A DNA stretch of 64,000 nucleotides from NCBI GenBank assembly GCA_902779915.1, contig CACZDM010000003.1, positions 94,213-158,212 on the forward strand. Reading direction: 5' to 3'. The notes below the pieces were generated by a model. The model searched no databases, was not told the origin of the DNA, and was given only the letters and a program-made list of their open reading frames with translations. The DNA is from Oscillospiraceae bacterium. Its GTDB lineage: Bacteria; Bacillota; Clostridia; Oscillospirales; Ruminococcaceae. A program made the position numbers and the translations under genes. Of the stretch, positions 17,136 to 26,928 are shown in pieces. The stretch's first letter is position 1. Every line of letters starts with the position of its first letter.

Positions 17136-18749
17136 ATGAAAACAAAAATTTTAAAAAGAATTCTCGCAGCAATCATCGCATTTTCATGGATTATGATGGC
17201 TCCAGGTTTTTCAAGTGCTGTCAAAAAAGTGAGGGATTTAACAAAAAAACAAGCTCCAACCAAGAAGCAATTAAAACAAAATGCTGATCCAAAAACTGGT
17301 GGTATGGGACAAAATCAATCAGGGGAAAAAATTCATAAAAATAAACAGGCCGAGCAGGATCAAAAAAATAACCAACTTGAAAAATTTGAAGATTTGCTTA
17401 AAAAGCCTTTAAAGACAAGCCTTGAAAAAAAAGATTTTGTAAAGACGATTTCTGATTTGGCCCAAAAGAACTCAATTCAAAACCATCCCCAAAATATAAT
17501 TTCAAAAACAATATCTAAACTGTTAGAACTTATTAGTGACAAAGACGTCGCTTGTTGCGCAGCAGAGGCTGTTGACGATTTGATTAATTTAACAGACTGG
17601 CCGAAAAATTGTTCTAAAGATGAAGCCTTAAAAATCATATCTGGCTTAACAGGTTGTTTTGGAAACAAAAGCGCTGAAGAAAACGCAACAAGCGCGATTA
17701 ATGGATTGGCTTCAAACAATGACTGGGCAAAAAATTGTTCAGAGGAAGAGATTTTTAAAATATTGGATGTTTTTGGAAAGTTCGTTGGCAGGTGTGCTGA
17801 TAAAGATGCTTTAAGAAATATTGTTTGCGCTGTGAGCAATTTGATGTATGAAAATGATGATATTAAAGAGTGCTATAGGGCCAAAATTCCTGAAATGCTC
17901 AACATGTTTTGTGAATGCGCTAAATATGAAAGCTCTCAAGAAGATGTTGCATGTGCGATTGACAGCTTTATGCTTCAAGGTTTGTTTAGCGAATGCTTGA
18001 AAAGTCAATCCATGCAGATAGTATATATATTGGAAATGTGCACTAATGGTTGCTCACCATATTTTGTTTCAAGCGCCATTTTTGAAATGGCTTCTCAAGG
18101 CGCGTTTAAAGACTGGTTTGACATAGAAATTTTAAAAATGATTAGCATATTGAATTTTTGCGTTTTGGGGGACGTTCTAGACGGACAAGAATATGTTGCA
18201 AAAACAATTTCTGAGTTGGCTCAAAGGGGACTTATGTCTCAAATTCTTAAAAAAGATATGGTTGATGTGACAAATCTGTTGGCGTGGCTTTGCGAAAAAG
18301 GAAAAGCAGATTTTATGCCGGATGCTGCGGAGGCGTTTAGAGTTTTGGCTTCAAATGGATTGATTGACAGCTTCGACAAAGGGGATATGCTCAGAATAAC
18401 TGATGCTTTGGCAAAATGCGCAGAGGGTTGCAAAAACTCAAAAAAACATGTTTCAAGAGCCATATTAGAGTTTTCAAAGCGAAATTTATTGTTTTCATAT
18501 TCAAAAGAAGAAATTCAAAACATATTGAATTTGATTGATTTTTGCGCAGCAAATCAAGACGCAGTCGAAAACGTTTCAAATGCGATTTTAGTTTTAGCAA
18601 AAAAGAGCCTGCTTAAAAATTTTTCAAAAGAAGAAATCTTTAAAATATCTAGCAAATTGTCAAAATATGCTGTTTGTGATGGGGCTTGTGGAAAATCAGT
18701 TCAAGAAACCGCCAGGTTTTTAAATGAAATCGCAGGCTCAAAAATTTAA
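17136..18749 (+). CDS. secreted HEAT-like repeat protein 10
   Basis: 537 residues. The first 17 residues match gene 9, and the signal peptide ends GFSSA. A Lys/Gln-rich linker covers residues 30-85. About ten repeats follow, more diverged from each other than in genes 7-9, many with the joint FSKEEIFKI or NCSKDEALKI. The ribosome-binding site is weak (TAGGGG). No terminator hairpin is obvious after the stop; the next promoter begins within 70 bp. No anchor or enzymatic motif is visible. Confidence 0.85.
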   Translation: MKTKILKRILAAIIAFSWIMMAPGFSSAVKKVRDLTKKQAPTKKQLKQNADPKTGGMGQNQSGEKIHKNKQAEQDQKNNQLEKFEDLLKKPLKTSLEKKDFVKTISDLAQKNSIQNHPQNIISKTISKLLELISDKDVACCAAEAVDDLINLTDWPKNCSKDEALKIISGLTGCFGNKSAEENATSAINGLASNNDWAKNCSEEEIFKILDVFGKFVGRCADKDALRNIVCAVSNLMYENDDIKECYRAKIPEMLNMFCECAKYESSQEDVACAIDSFMLQGLFSECLKSQSMQIVYILEMCTNGCSPYFVSSAIFEMASQGAFKDWFDIEILKMISILNFCVLGDVLDGQEYVAKTISELAQRGLMSQILKKDMVDVTNLLAWLCEKGKADFMPDAAEAFRVLASNGLIDSFDKGDMLRITDALAKCAEGCKNSKKHVSRAILEFSKRNLLFSYSKEEIQNILNLIDFCAANQDAVENVSNAILVLAKKSLLKNFSKEEIFKISSKLSKYAVCDGACGKSVQETARFLNEIAGSKI

Positions 18750-18816
18750 CAGCTCAAGCGTATAGCCAGTTTTAAAGTCTTCTAAAAGTGAATTTTTTGT
18801 AATAATATTAAAAAAA

Positions 18817-18859
18817 TTAACAAAAATTTAACAATTTAAGTGTCATTTTGTGCTGGAAT
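18817..18859 (+). promoter_or_regulatory. PhoP-box-like promoter of array gene 11 (weak -10)
   Basis: TTAACA at 18817 and 18828, 20 bp, TGGAAT at 18854-18859. The -10 is degenerate, but spacing and the extended TG are kept. Confidence 0.6.
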
Positions 18860-18910
18860 TGAAAGATTTTGTGAATTTATGAATGAAACAATGAGAACGG
18901 AAGGTGTTTT

Positions 18911-20899
18911 ATGAAAACAAAAATTTTAAAACAAGTTTTAGCAGCCATCATCACAGCTTCAATCGCCATGGCCTCATCAGGAGCTGTGGGTGCTGCTAAA
19001 AAAGGGAAAAAGGGGCAAGCCCAAAAAGCCTCTCAAACAATGACAACCAAAAAAAAGCGAAAAATCAAAAAGTTCAAGGGAATCAAAAATAGAGTCAATC
19101 AAAAAAGAAAGCATGCTAAATCAGCATCAGCCTCGAAAAAAAGTTCAAACCTGAAGCAGAAAATCGAAAAATTAAACTTTTTGATTCAAAAACCAACTCT
19201 TGATGAAAATGATACAAAAAATTTGATCGCTCTTTCTAAATATTTGGTTCAATTTGATGTTTTTGAGTCATATCCCAATGAAAACATGTTAAAAATGACA
19301 GACCTGTTGCTTAAATTTTTTGTTGATGGTAAAGATCAAGCAAGCATCCTCCATATCCTCAATGAACTAGTCGATCTTGAATATTTAGAACAATACTCCT
19401 CAAAAGACATGATGAAAATATTGACGACGGTTTTTATGTCTAATGATGATAGCCCAGACGTTCAAGTGGGCGTTGCTCAGTTGGTTGGAGAACTGGCCCA
19501 CTGGTTTAATTTGGAAGAATATTTTCAAGAACATATTGTAAAAATAATAAATTTGCTTTCAAAATATGCCAATAATCCCAAGGTCAGAAAACATGTCGCA
19601 ACGGCTTTTGAAAATTTAGCTGCAGCTGATTTTTTTGATAAAAGCTCCAAAGAGGATATTTTGAAAATTTTGGATATATTGAGCGTTTGCGCGCAGACTA
19701 AGAACGCAAAACCTGATGTTGCGCTGACTGTTTCTGGTTTATGTGATTGGTGTGAAAATTTGGAAGAATTTTCGAAAGATGAGGTTTTAAAAATAACTGG
19801 TCTGCTGTCTAGATGTCTTGACAACAAAGATACTAAAGAGTTTGTCGCGCGAGCCATTTCTTCTTTGTCTGAACGAGGCATTTTAGATGAATATTCCCGT
19901 GATGAAATTGCGGAAATAGTGAATATGTTATTTGAATGTTTAAGTGTTGTTGACTCTGGGAATTGGGTCGCGGAAGCAATTTTTAATATGTCTGAGCAGG
20001 GTTTGTTTTTTGAAGATTCATTAGATGAAGACTGGAAATTGGTTTCTATGCTTTTTTTGTGTGATTATGATAAATATGCAAGATCACAAATTTTACAAAC
20101 TGTTGCAAGCCTTGCAACTCAGGGCTCTTTTGCTGGATTTTCCGAAGAAAAAATAATGAAAATCGTTGATTTGTTAAAGGTCCGAGAAAATGATGATGGG
20201 TTTTGTAAAGAATTAATCGCAATGGTCATTCAAAATATAGCTAAATTTGGAGCATCTATTTTTTACACAAAATTAAATGGTGTATGCGCTGAAAAAAAAT
20301 ACGCTCCCAACTGCATCCCACATATTCGCAAAGATTTCGATGAAGAATGTTTATTAAATGTGTGTTCTAAGGAAAATATGATGGAAATAACGAATATTTT
20401 GGCCGATTGCGCAACAAGTGAAGCTGCCAGAAAAAATGTTTCAGGATCATTACTGTGTATATCTTTGCAAGGCTTGCTTAAGCAATATTCCAAAGAAGAC
20501 ATCAAAAAAATCACAGAAACGCTGTTTGTTTGCGCCAGGGATAATGGGTCTAAAATATTTATTTCAGATATAGTTGGAATTTTGGCTGAAAAGAACTGTT
20601 TTAATGGATATTCAGCCGAAGAACTTTCAAAAATTTTAGATTTGTTGCTTATGTGTTCTGAATATGACGAAGCTGTTTCTCATTTTGCAATAGCAATTTC
20701 AAAATTGGCAGAAAAAGATTTGCTCGGCCAGCAGCCAAAAGAAAAAATTGTGAAGGTAACGGATACATTGGTTAATTTTGCAAGTACTAGCCCATATAAA
20801 ACGCATTGCTTGCGCGCGATTGCTGCTTTGCGTTTGCGAAATGTTTTGAAGGAATATACTGGGGAAGAATTGCAAAAAATAAACAGTTTATTCAGGTGA
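18911..20899 (+). CDS. secreted HEAT-like repeat protein 11 with basic linker
   Basis: 662 residues. The signal peptide ends GAVGA. Residues 30-85 are extremely basic (KKGKKGQAQKAS, KKKRKIKKFKG, NQKRKHAKSAS). About thirteen diverged repeats follow to the C-terminus (FSKDEVLKITGLLSRCLDNK is a typical helix A). The protein ends soon after the last helix without a cap. Ribosome-binding site GGAAGGTG. The strong positive charge of the linker suggests electrostatic contact with teichoic acids, nucleic acid or host polymers; this is inference. Confidence 0.85.
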   Translation: MKTKILKQVLAAIITASIAMASSGAVGAAKKGKKGQAQKASQTMTTKKKRKIKKFKGIKNRVNQKRKHAKSASASKKSSNLKQKIEKLNFLIQKPTLDENDTKNLIALSKYLVQFDVFESYPNENMLKMTDLLLKFFVDGKDQASILHILNELVDLEYLEQYSSKDMMKILTTVFMSNDDSPDVQVGVAQLVGELAHWFNLEEYFQEHIVKIINLLSKYANNPKVRKHVATAFENLAAADFFDKSSKEDILKILDILSVCAQTKNAKPDVALTVSGLCDWCENLEEFSKDEVLKITGLLSRCLDNKDTKEFVARAISSLSERGILDEYSRDEIAEIVNMLFECLSVVDSGNWVAEAIFNMSEQGLFFEDSLDEDWKLVSMLFLCDYDKYARSQILQTVASLATQGSFAGFSEEKIMKIVDLLKVRENDDGFCKELIAMVIQNIAKFGASIFYTKLNGVCAEKKYAPNCIPHIRKDFDEECLLNVCSKENMMEITNILADCATSEAARKNVSGSLLCISLQGLLKQYSKEDIKKITETLFVCARDNGSKIFISDIVGILAEKNCFNGYSAEELSKILDLLLMCSEYDEAVSHFAIAISKLAEKDLLGQQPKEKIVKVTDTLVNFASTSPYKTHCLRAIAALRLRNVLKEYTGEELQKINSLFR

Positions 20900-21031
20900 G
20901 CTTTTGCTAAAAGTCTTCGAAATCATATGGTGGATTTTTGGTTGTTTCTTAAAATATTTTTTTAAAATTAATATATTGGATTTATATTTATATGGCAATA
21001 TGAAAAAAAGTTAAGATGGAGTTTGACATTT

Positions 21032-23011
21032 ATGATTAAAGCTAAAATTATTCGAAAGCTGTTGGCAATTTTTCTCGCTTCAACAATCATTATTTCAACG
21101 CCCGGTCTTGTAAGTGCTGTGCCAAACAAAAAAGAAAAATCAACAAAAAAATTTTTCCTGGTGGAAAAACAAGGCGAGTCCGATTCTGAATCTGAAAAAG
21201 ATGGCGAGCAAAAGAACAAAAGTGAATCTGGATCTGAAAAAGATGACTCGCAAGAGAACAAAAGCGAATCTGAAGACGAAAAAGACGCCCCCCAAGAGAA
21301 AGAAGATGATTTTCAAGAAGGCGATTCTGATGAAGAAATGATGGACGTTGGCCAACTGGAAACCAGGCTTAAAGAGCTTAAAGATAAACTCAACGAGATG
21401 AAAAATCAAGGTTTGGAAAAAAAAGAAGAGCAAGAGCTGATTGAAAAAGAGATTGAGCTGATTGGCAAAGAGCTCAAAATGATTGACAAAGAAAAAAACT
21501 TAATTATGCAAGAAAACTATCTTAAAAAAACATATATGCAACTTATGCCAAATAGTATAAAAATTGATGATGACAATGAAAATAGCACTGATGAGACAAC
21601 ACGTTTAAAGTTTAATGTTTTGCTCAGCAGGAGTTCTCTTAATTCAAATGAGCAGATAGATTTTATAAATGTTGCAAAAAAAATTTCGTTAAAAGCATAT
21701 TTGATAGATACTGATCAACAAGAGTTTGTTAAAATTATGGAGAAATTAAATCAATGTTTAAGCTGCAAATCCCTAAAAAAACATGTTGCAATAATTGTTT
21801 TGAGATTATGTTGCCAAGGATGGGTCGAGCAATTTAAATTCAAAAGAGGAAACATTTCAAAAACGCTGCAGCTGCTGAACAGATGTTGTCATGATGAGGA
21901 AGCTGGAAAATATGTTGCAGCGGCAATTCAAAATATGGCTTCAACGAATTGCTTAAACGGATATAAAAAAAATTATGCTTTAAAAATCGTTAAAACGCTT
22001 ATTGCCTGCGCGGACCACGAAGAAGCGAGAGAAAAGGTTGCTCAAGCTATTTCTTGTTTAGCTGATCGAGATTTGTTTGCAAATTTTGACTCAATAGATA
22101 TATTAAACATAGTAGGTTTGCTTAAAAAATGCGCTAAAATTCAATATTCTAAACAAGCGACTGCTCAAGCTTTGTTCATTTTATCCGAAAAAAATTTAAT
22201 AAAGAATTTGAAAAAAGATGGCGTATTAAAAGCAATAGCCGTATTAAAATCTTGTTCTGGAAGCGAACTGGCTCAACAATATATTGCAGACACCATCGAA
22301 AATTTGGCCGAAAAAGATTTGCTCAGGCAATTTAAAAAAGATCAAATTTTAAAAGTAATAGCCATCTTGAGCGCTTGCGCTGGGTGCAAAAATTCCAAAT
22401 CAAACGTTGCCGAAGCTGTTTCAAAACTCGCGCAAAAGGATTTGTTCAAGAAATTTGAAAAAAATGAAATTGAAACAATATTAAAAATTCTAAATGGCTG
22501 TTTGAAGGGAGCGGATTGCGGGAAATATGTTGCGCAAGCTGTTTCGGAATTTGCAAGCCAGGGGTTTTTGGACGGTTATGCTGGAAATGATATAGTCAAA
22601 ATCATAGGTCTTTTGGACCGTTGTTCTGAGGGGGTCTATTCTGAAAAACCAGTTGCAAAAGCTATTTTGGACTTGGCTTTGAAAAAGTTGTTAGGTGAAT
22701 GTGATGAACAGTTAAGGCTTAAAATTCTAAACATATTGTATAGTTGTGCATATCAAAAAAGTGCTCAGCCATACGTTTTGGATGCTAATATTGAGCTGGC
22801 TGAGAAAAACTCGTTTGGATCAACAATTCAAGAACAGGAAATAATAATGGCAATCTCCGATATGTGTCAATATGTGGGCAGTGACAAATTGAATATATAC
22901 TACCTGTTCGACAAAATGCCATCGCAGTCACAACCTCTTGCGGAGCAGCCTAATTTTCGTGAATCGCCATTTGAAATTGATTTTGATCCGTTAAACATAA
23001 ATTTTTGGTGA
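21032..23011 (+). CDS. secreted HEAT-like repeat protein 12 with acidic linker and coiled coil
   Basis: 659 residues from the ATG at 21032, chosen because GGAG at 21018-21021 is well spaced and MIKAKIIRKLLAIFLAS fits the family; an in-frame TTG at 21023 sits too close to that site. The signal peptide ends GLVSA. Residues about 45-100 are acidic repeats (SESEKDGEQKN, SESEDEKDAPQ). Residues about 105-170 form a predicted coiled coil rich in Lys/Glu/Leu (LETRLKELKDKLNEMK). About eleven repeats follow, including QFKKDQILKVIAILSAC. The coiled coil is unusual in the array and could allow oligomers. No boxed promoter is seen upstream. Confidence 0.85.
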   Translation: MIKAKIIRKLLAIFLASTIIISTPGLVSAVPNKKEKSTKKFFLVEKQGESDSESEKDGEQKNKSESGSEKDDSQENKSESEDEKDAPQEKEDDFQEGDSDEEMMDVGQLETRLKELKDKLNEMKNQGLEKKEEQELIEKEIELIGKELKMIDKEKNLIMQENYLKKTYMQLMPNSIKIDDDNENSTDETTRLKFNVLLSRSSLNSNEQIDFINVAKKISLKAYLIDTDQQEFVKIMEKLNQCLSCKSLKKHVAIIVLRLCCQGWVEQFKFKRGNISKTLQLLNRCCHDEEAGKYVAAAIQNMASTNCLNGYKKNYALKIVKTLIACADHEEAREKVAQAISCLADRDLFANFDSIDILNIVGLLKKCAKIQYSKQATAQALFILSEKNLIKNLKKDGVLKAIAVLKSCSGSELAQQYIADTIENLAEKDLLRQFKKDQILKVIAILSACAGCKNSKSNVAEAVSKLAQKDLFKKFEKNEIETILKILNGCLKGADCGKYVAQAVSEFASQGFLDGYAGNDIVKIIGLLDRCSEGVYSEKPVAKAILDLALKKLLGECDEQLRLKILNILYSCAYQKSAQPYVLDANIELAEKNSFGSTIQEQEIIMAISDMCQYVGSDKLNIYYLFDKMPSQSQPLAEQPNFRESPFEIDFDPLNINFW

Positions 23012-23052
23012 ATAATGCGTTTAAAATTCAATAAACAATGAAAGACGCAAAG

Positions 23053-23082
23053 AAACCTGCTGCAGCGACGTGGCAGGTTTTT
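23053..23082 (+). terminator. terminator of array gene 12
   Basis: AAACCTGC pairs with GCAGGTTT around TGCAGCGACGTG, followed by T residues. Confidence 0.8.
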
Positions 23083-23122
23083 AATTAATAAAAATTTAAC
23101 ATTTTAGAAAAAAATTGAAAAG

Positions 23123-23165
23123 TTTACAAAAATTTAACACTTTATTATTATTATTGTGATACAAT
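23123..23165 (+). promoter_or_regulatory. PhoP-box-like promoter of array gene 13
   Basis: TTTACA at 23123 and TTAACA at 23134, 20 bp, TACAAT at 23160-23165 with extended TG. A further TTAACA lies at 23096. Confidence 0.7.
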
Positions 23166-23218
23166 AAATTTCATATATATTTAAATTGCAAAAAAATCAA
23201 AAAGGGGAGCGTATTTTT

Positions 23219-24907
23219 ATGCAATCGAAAAACATTAAAAAAATTTTAGCGATCATCACTGCCGCTGGAGCCATTTTAACAACACCCGGCCTGGTCAGCG
23301 CCACAAAAACCTGCCCAGAAAAACCAAAAGAGGAAACGAAAACGAAAGAAGAAAATTGTTGTGAAAATTCAAATTTTTTTAATGAAAGCCAAGAAGAAAC
23401 ATTTGACACTGGTCAAATATGTTCTCAAGAGGATATGCTGGAAATGGTCAGCGTTTTGGAAAACCACGCAGACGTTGAGGAGACAAGAAAAGACGTTGCG
23501 AGAATTATTTTTAATATAACACAAAAAGATTGTTTCAAACAATATCTTAAACAGTCACTTTCAAAAATAATAAATATATTGGCCAAATGCGCTCAGGATC
23601 AAGATTCTCAAGAATTAATTGTTAAAACCATTATTAGTTTAGCTTTAGATGATTTTTTTAAAGAATATTCTGAAGATGAACTTTTTGGGGTTGTTGATTT
23701 ATTATCTAAATGTTTTTATAATGATGGGGCGAAAGAATTGATTCCGACTGCAATCAAAAAGTTGACCGAAGATGGGCTTATGGGAAAATTGTCTTGCAAA
23801 GAGGTTTCAGCTATAGTAGAGCTAATGGGAAAATGCGCAAACAGCAAAAATTCGTCGGCAAGCGTTTTGGTCGCTATTTCAAAGATGTGTGAATATAACC
23901 TGTTTTGTCAATGTTCTAAAGAAGAAATGTCAAAGATATTTGAGTTATTAGCTACGTGCATGCGCTACCCTGGCCTTAAAAATAAAGGTTTTGTTGCGAT
24001 TGGCGGATTGATTGAAAAAAATTTATTCTCAAGCTTTTCAAAAGAAGAAATCTTTCAAATAATAGAACGGCTTGCCAAGTTTTTAGATGGTGAAGATGGG
24101 CAGGAAAACAAATTTGTTAAATCAAATTTTATATATGATATTTCAAAACTTATTCAAAATGGATTGCTCTTGAAATGTTCCAACCAAGAAATTTCAAAAA
24201 TAATCAGCATAATATCTATGTGTTCTAAAGACACAGAAGCAAAAGCAAATGTTGCGTCTGTTGTTGGGAGATTGATCAAATCCGACTGTTTAACAGGCTT
24301 GTCAAATGAAGAGCTTTTAAAATTAGTGGACCTGTTGAAAACTTGCGCAGATGAAGAAGACGCAAAAGCAAATGTTGCGGTGTCAATTGGATTTTTGGCA
24401 AGCGCCGATCTTTTAAAGGGATTTGAAAAAGAAAAAATTCTGGAGCTGACAGATTTGCTCAAATGTTGTCTTTGCGATGAAACCTCTAAAAGAATTGTTT
24501 CAAATTCAATCAAAATCCTTGCCCAGAAAAATTTGCTGTGTGAATATTGCGAAGAGGAAATTTTGCAAGTAATATCCACGCTATATGATTGTTCAATGTA
24601 TGAAGACAGTTCAAAAGCAAGCGCTGCGGAATTTGTTCGAATTTTAGCGAGCAAAGGTGCTTTTGAGAATTATTCAAAACAGTCAATAATTTTAGTGATG
24701 AATTTGTTGGGACAGTGCTGCAGCGGGAATTTTGCGATACAAAATATCGCAGCAACCATTTTTTATTTGAGTGAGCGAGGAGGTTTTTCAAATTTCTCGG
24801 AAAGGGAGCTGCAAATTGTTAAAAACATATTTAATATATGTTTGGAATTTTTGAATACTGAATCTGATTTTAATTTAAAAACACAACATTTTAAAGACCT
24901 TTTTTAA
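23219..24907 (+). CDS. secreted HEAT-like repeat protein 13
   Basis: 562 residues from the ATG at 23219, which follows AAAGGGGAG; an in-frame TTG at 23186 precedes that site and is rejected. The signal peptide (MQSKNIKKILAIITAAG) ends GLVSA. The linker is short, polar and Cys-containing (EENCCENSNFF). About eleven repeats follow (GLSNEELLKLVDLLKTCA; NVAVSIGFLASADLL). The C-terminus ends without a cap or anchor. Own boxed promoter. Confidence 0.85.
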   Translation: MQSKNIKKILAIITAAGAILTTPGLVSATKTCPEKPKEETKTKEENCCENSNFFNESQEETFDTGQICSQEDMLEMVSVLENHADVEETRKDVARIIFNITQKDCFKQYLKQSLSKIINILAKCAQDQDSQELIVKTIISLALDDFFKEYSEDELFGVVDLLSKCFYNDGAKELIPTAIKKLTEDGLMGKLSCKEVSAIVELMGKCANSKNSSASVLVAISKMCEYNLFCQCSKEEMSKIFELLATCMRYPGLKNKGFVAIGGLIEKNLFSSFSKEEIFQIIERLAKFLDGEDGQENKFVKSNFIYDISKLIQNGLLLKCSNQEISKIISIISMCSKDTEAKANVASVVGRLIKSDCLTGLSNEELLKLVDLLKTCADEEDAKANVAVSIGFLASADLLKGFEKEKILELTDLLKCCLCDETSKRIVSNSIKILAQKNLLCEYCEEEILQVISTLYDCSMYEDSSKASAAEFVRILASKGAFENYSKQSIILVMNLLGQCCSGNFAIQNIAATIFYLSERGGFSNFSERELQIVKNIFNICLEFLNTESDFNLKTQHFKDLF

Positions 24908-24933
24908 AATGATTTTTGATATATATTTATAAA

Positions 24934-24976
24934 TTTACAAAAAATTAGCATTTAAGTTAAATCGATGTGATATAAT
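24934..24976 (+). promoter_or_regulatory. PhoP-box-like promoter of array gene 14
   Basis: TTTACA at 24934 and TTAGCA at 24945, 20 bp, TATAAT at 24971-24976 with extended TG. Confidence 0.65.
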
Positions 24977-25019
24977 GAATTGGCTATGCATGTTAAAAAA
25001 ATAAAGGAGATCATATATT

Positions 25020-26861
25020 ATGCAAATAAAAATCATTAAAAAAATTCTAGCGGTTATGATTGCTGCTTCAACCATCTCAACAACCCCTATTCTTGCAAGA
25101 GCCCTGCCTCCTAAAAATGGCGCCGAAGAGAAAAGCTTTCAAAAAAATGAATCTGGAAATAACCCAGATAAAAAACAAACTCCTGACAACAAAATGTTTT
25201 TGATCACTCAACCTGAAGTTAAAAAACAAACCTCAATTGAAGAAAAAAAACAATCACAAAATGTCATCAAAAATCCACTAGATGACGATATTCAAAGAAT
25301 GAATGATATAGTATCTAGGCCTTTTCACAATGAACCTGAGAGAAGATTTTTTGTTCAAACGATTAAAAATTTTTCTAAATATTGTTTTTTTAAAGATTGG
25401 GCAAAAACAAAGGTTGACAATATATTAATCACATTGCGTTCGTGTTTAATCTCCCAAGACCTTCATCCAGATATTGCAACCATTATCTCATACATGCTGG
25501 AAGTTGGATGTTTTGAAGGTTTGGCGAAAAATAAAATATCTGAGATTTTAAAACCTCTTGCGCAGTGTTCATATTCTGCCGCTGCTAGAAAAAATGTTTT
25601 GGTCGCGATGTCGTCTCTTGTCAGAAGTAAATTTCTAGAAAGTTCTTCGAGCGAAATGATTTTTAATGTTGTATGCATATTGAGTGAATGTTCGCGTGAT
25701 GTGGAAAGTGGAATTAATGTTGCAATCATCATGAAATATTTAGCTTCTGGAGGATATTTTAAGGCGTATAATCAAAATCAAATTCACACTGTTTTGAGCA
25801 TTTTGAACAATTGCGCTAAAGACGATTTTGCAAAAAGAGAGGTTGCAGACGTTATAGAATATTTGATAGATCTTGGAATTTTTCAAAATTGTCCTCTGGA
25901 ATTAGTTGATATATTGGACAAATGTTCTGCTAATTCCGGGCAATATCCCGGCATATTTAGCTCTGGAAATGCTGTTGTTTTGGCCATTTCACGTTTAGTT
26001 GAGTGTGGCTGTTTGGAAGAATGCTCTCAAGCAAGCGCTTCCCAAATAATGAACATATTGTTTAGATGCTCAGGATGTGGGTGTGATAAAAATGAAATTG
26101 AAAATATTATTAAATATTTAAAAGAAAAAGGATATTTAAAACATTGGCTGGAAAACAATATTGCGGCAAAAAAAATCTCAACATTATTTAAAAATTCAGA
26201 AAGCCATGCTGAATCATATGAACCAAAGAAAAAGACATCAGATGGTGAAAACAAAAAAACAGTCAAGACAAATGAACCCGCAAAAACTAATGATATAGTG
26301 ATAGATTTGGCAAAAAAAACAACACTGAGTAATAAAGCCAAAAAAACAGCCATGTTAAACAAACCGGAAATATGTTTATTGGGCAAAAAGACGAATTGTG
26401 ATGATAAAACAAACTCGTTGGATAAAAATTTATCAGAAGCCATTAAAAATTTGGTTAAAGAAGAATGTTCCAAACCGGGCAGCATTGGCAATTTGTCGGA
26501 TGATAAAATTTCAAAAATAATTTATATGTTGCGTGATCATTGCGATAATGGCGGTTCCAAAAAGTGTGTTGCTATGTCAATTGAGTGGCTAGCAAACCGT
26601 AATTTGCTACGAAATTGTTCAAAATCAAAAATTCTACAAATAGTAGATATATTAGATGCATGTGCTGATGATTTTGACGCAAAAAAATTCGTCGCAAATG
26701 CCATAGCTATGCTTTTAAAAAAAGATTTTTTAAATACTTTTTCAACATCTGAGCTTAAAAATGTTAAAAAAATATTGATCAAGTGTTTAGATGGAGAGGG
26801 CGCTAAAGCTTTAGTTGCTTTTGCCATTAAGATATTTGCTGAAAAAGGATTGCCAGTATAA
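25020..26861 (+). CDS. secreted HEAT-like repeat protein 14 with internal linker
   Basis: 613 residues. The signal peptide (MQIKIIKKILAVMIAAS) ends PILARA, where the usual Pro-Gly is Pro-Ile. A Lys/Gln/Asn-rich linker extends to about residue 90. A first solenoid of about seven repeats covers residues 100-385. Residues about 390-470 are a Lys/Thr/Asn-rich spacer (AKKTTLSNKAKKTAMLNK). A second block of about three repeats closes the protein. This split solenoid resembles gene 8 in layout. An AAAGGAG site precedes the ATG. Confidence 0.85.
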   Translation: MQIKIIKKILAVMIAASTISTTPILARALPPKNGAEEKSFQKNESGNNPDKKQTPDNKMFLITQPEVKKQTSIEEKKQSQNVIKNPLDDDIQRMNDIVSRPFHNEPERRFFVQTIKNFSKYCFFKDWAKTKVDNILITLRSCLISQDLHPDIATIISYMLEVGCFEGLAKNKISEILKPLAQCSYSAAARKNVLVAMSSLVRSKFLESSSSEMIFNVVCILSECSRDVESGINVAIIMKYLASGGYFKAYNQNQIHTVLSILNNCAKDDFAKREVADVIEYLIDLGIFQNCPLELVDILDKCSANSGQYPGIFSSGNAVVLAISRLVECGCLEECSQASASQIMNILFRCSGCGCDKNEIENIIKYLKEKGYLKHWLENNIAAKKISTLFKNSESHAESYEPKKKTSDGENKKTVKTNEPAKTNDIVIDLAKKTTLSNKAKKTAMLNKPEICLLGKKTNCDDKTNSLDKNLSEAIKNLVKEECSKPGSIGNLSDDKISKIIYMLRDHCDNGGSKKCVAMSIEWLANRNLLRNCSKSKILQIVDILDACADDFDAKKFVANAIAMLLKKDFLNTFSTSELKNVKKILIKCLDGEGAKALVAFAIKIFAEKGLPV

Positions 26862-26928
26862 CTTCCCTAAAAAATATAATAATTAGCACCATAATATTTG
26901 AAAATGTTCAAAAAGAGGAGTTTTTGCC

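Noticed and set aside
20968..20999. Boxed promoter before gene 12
   Set aside because: TTAATA followed 20 bp later by GGCAAT is too far from the shared pattern, and no second hexamer is present.
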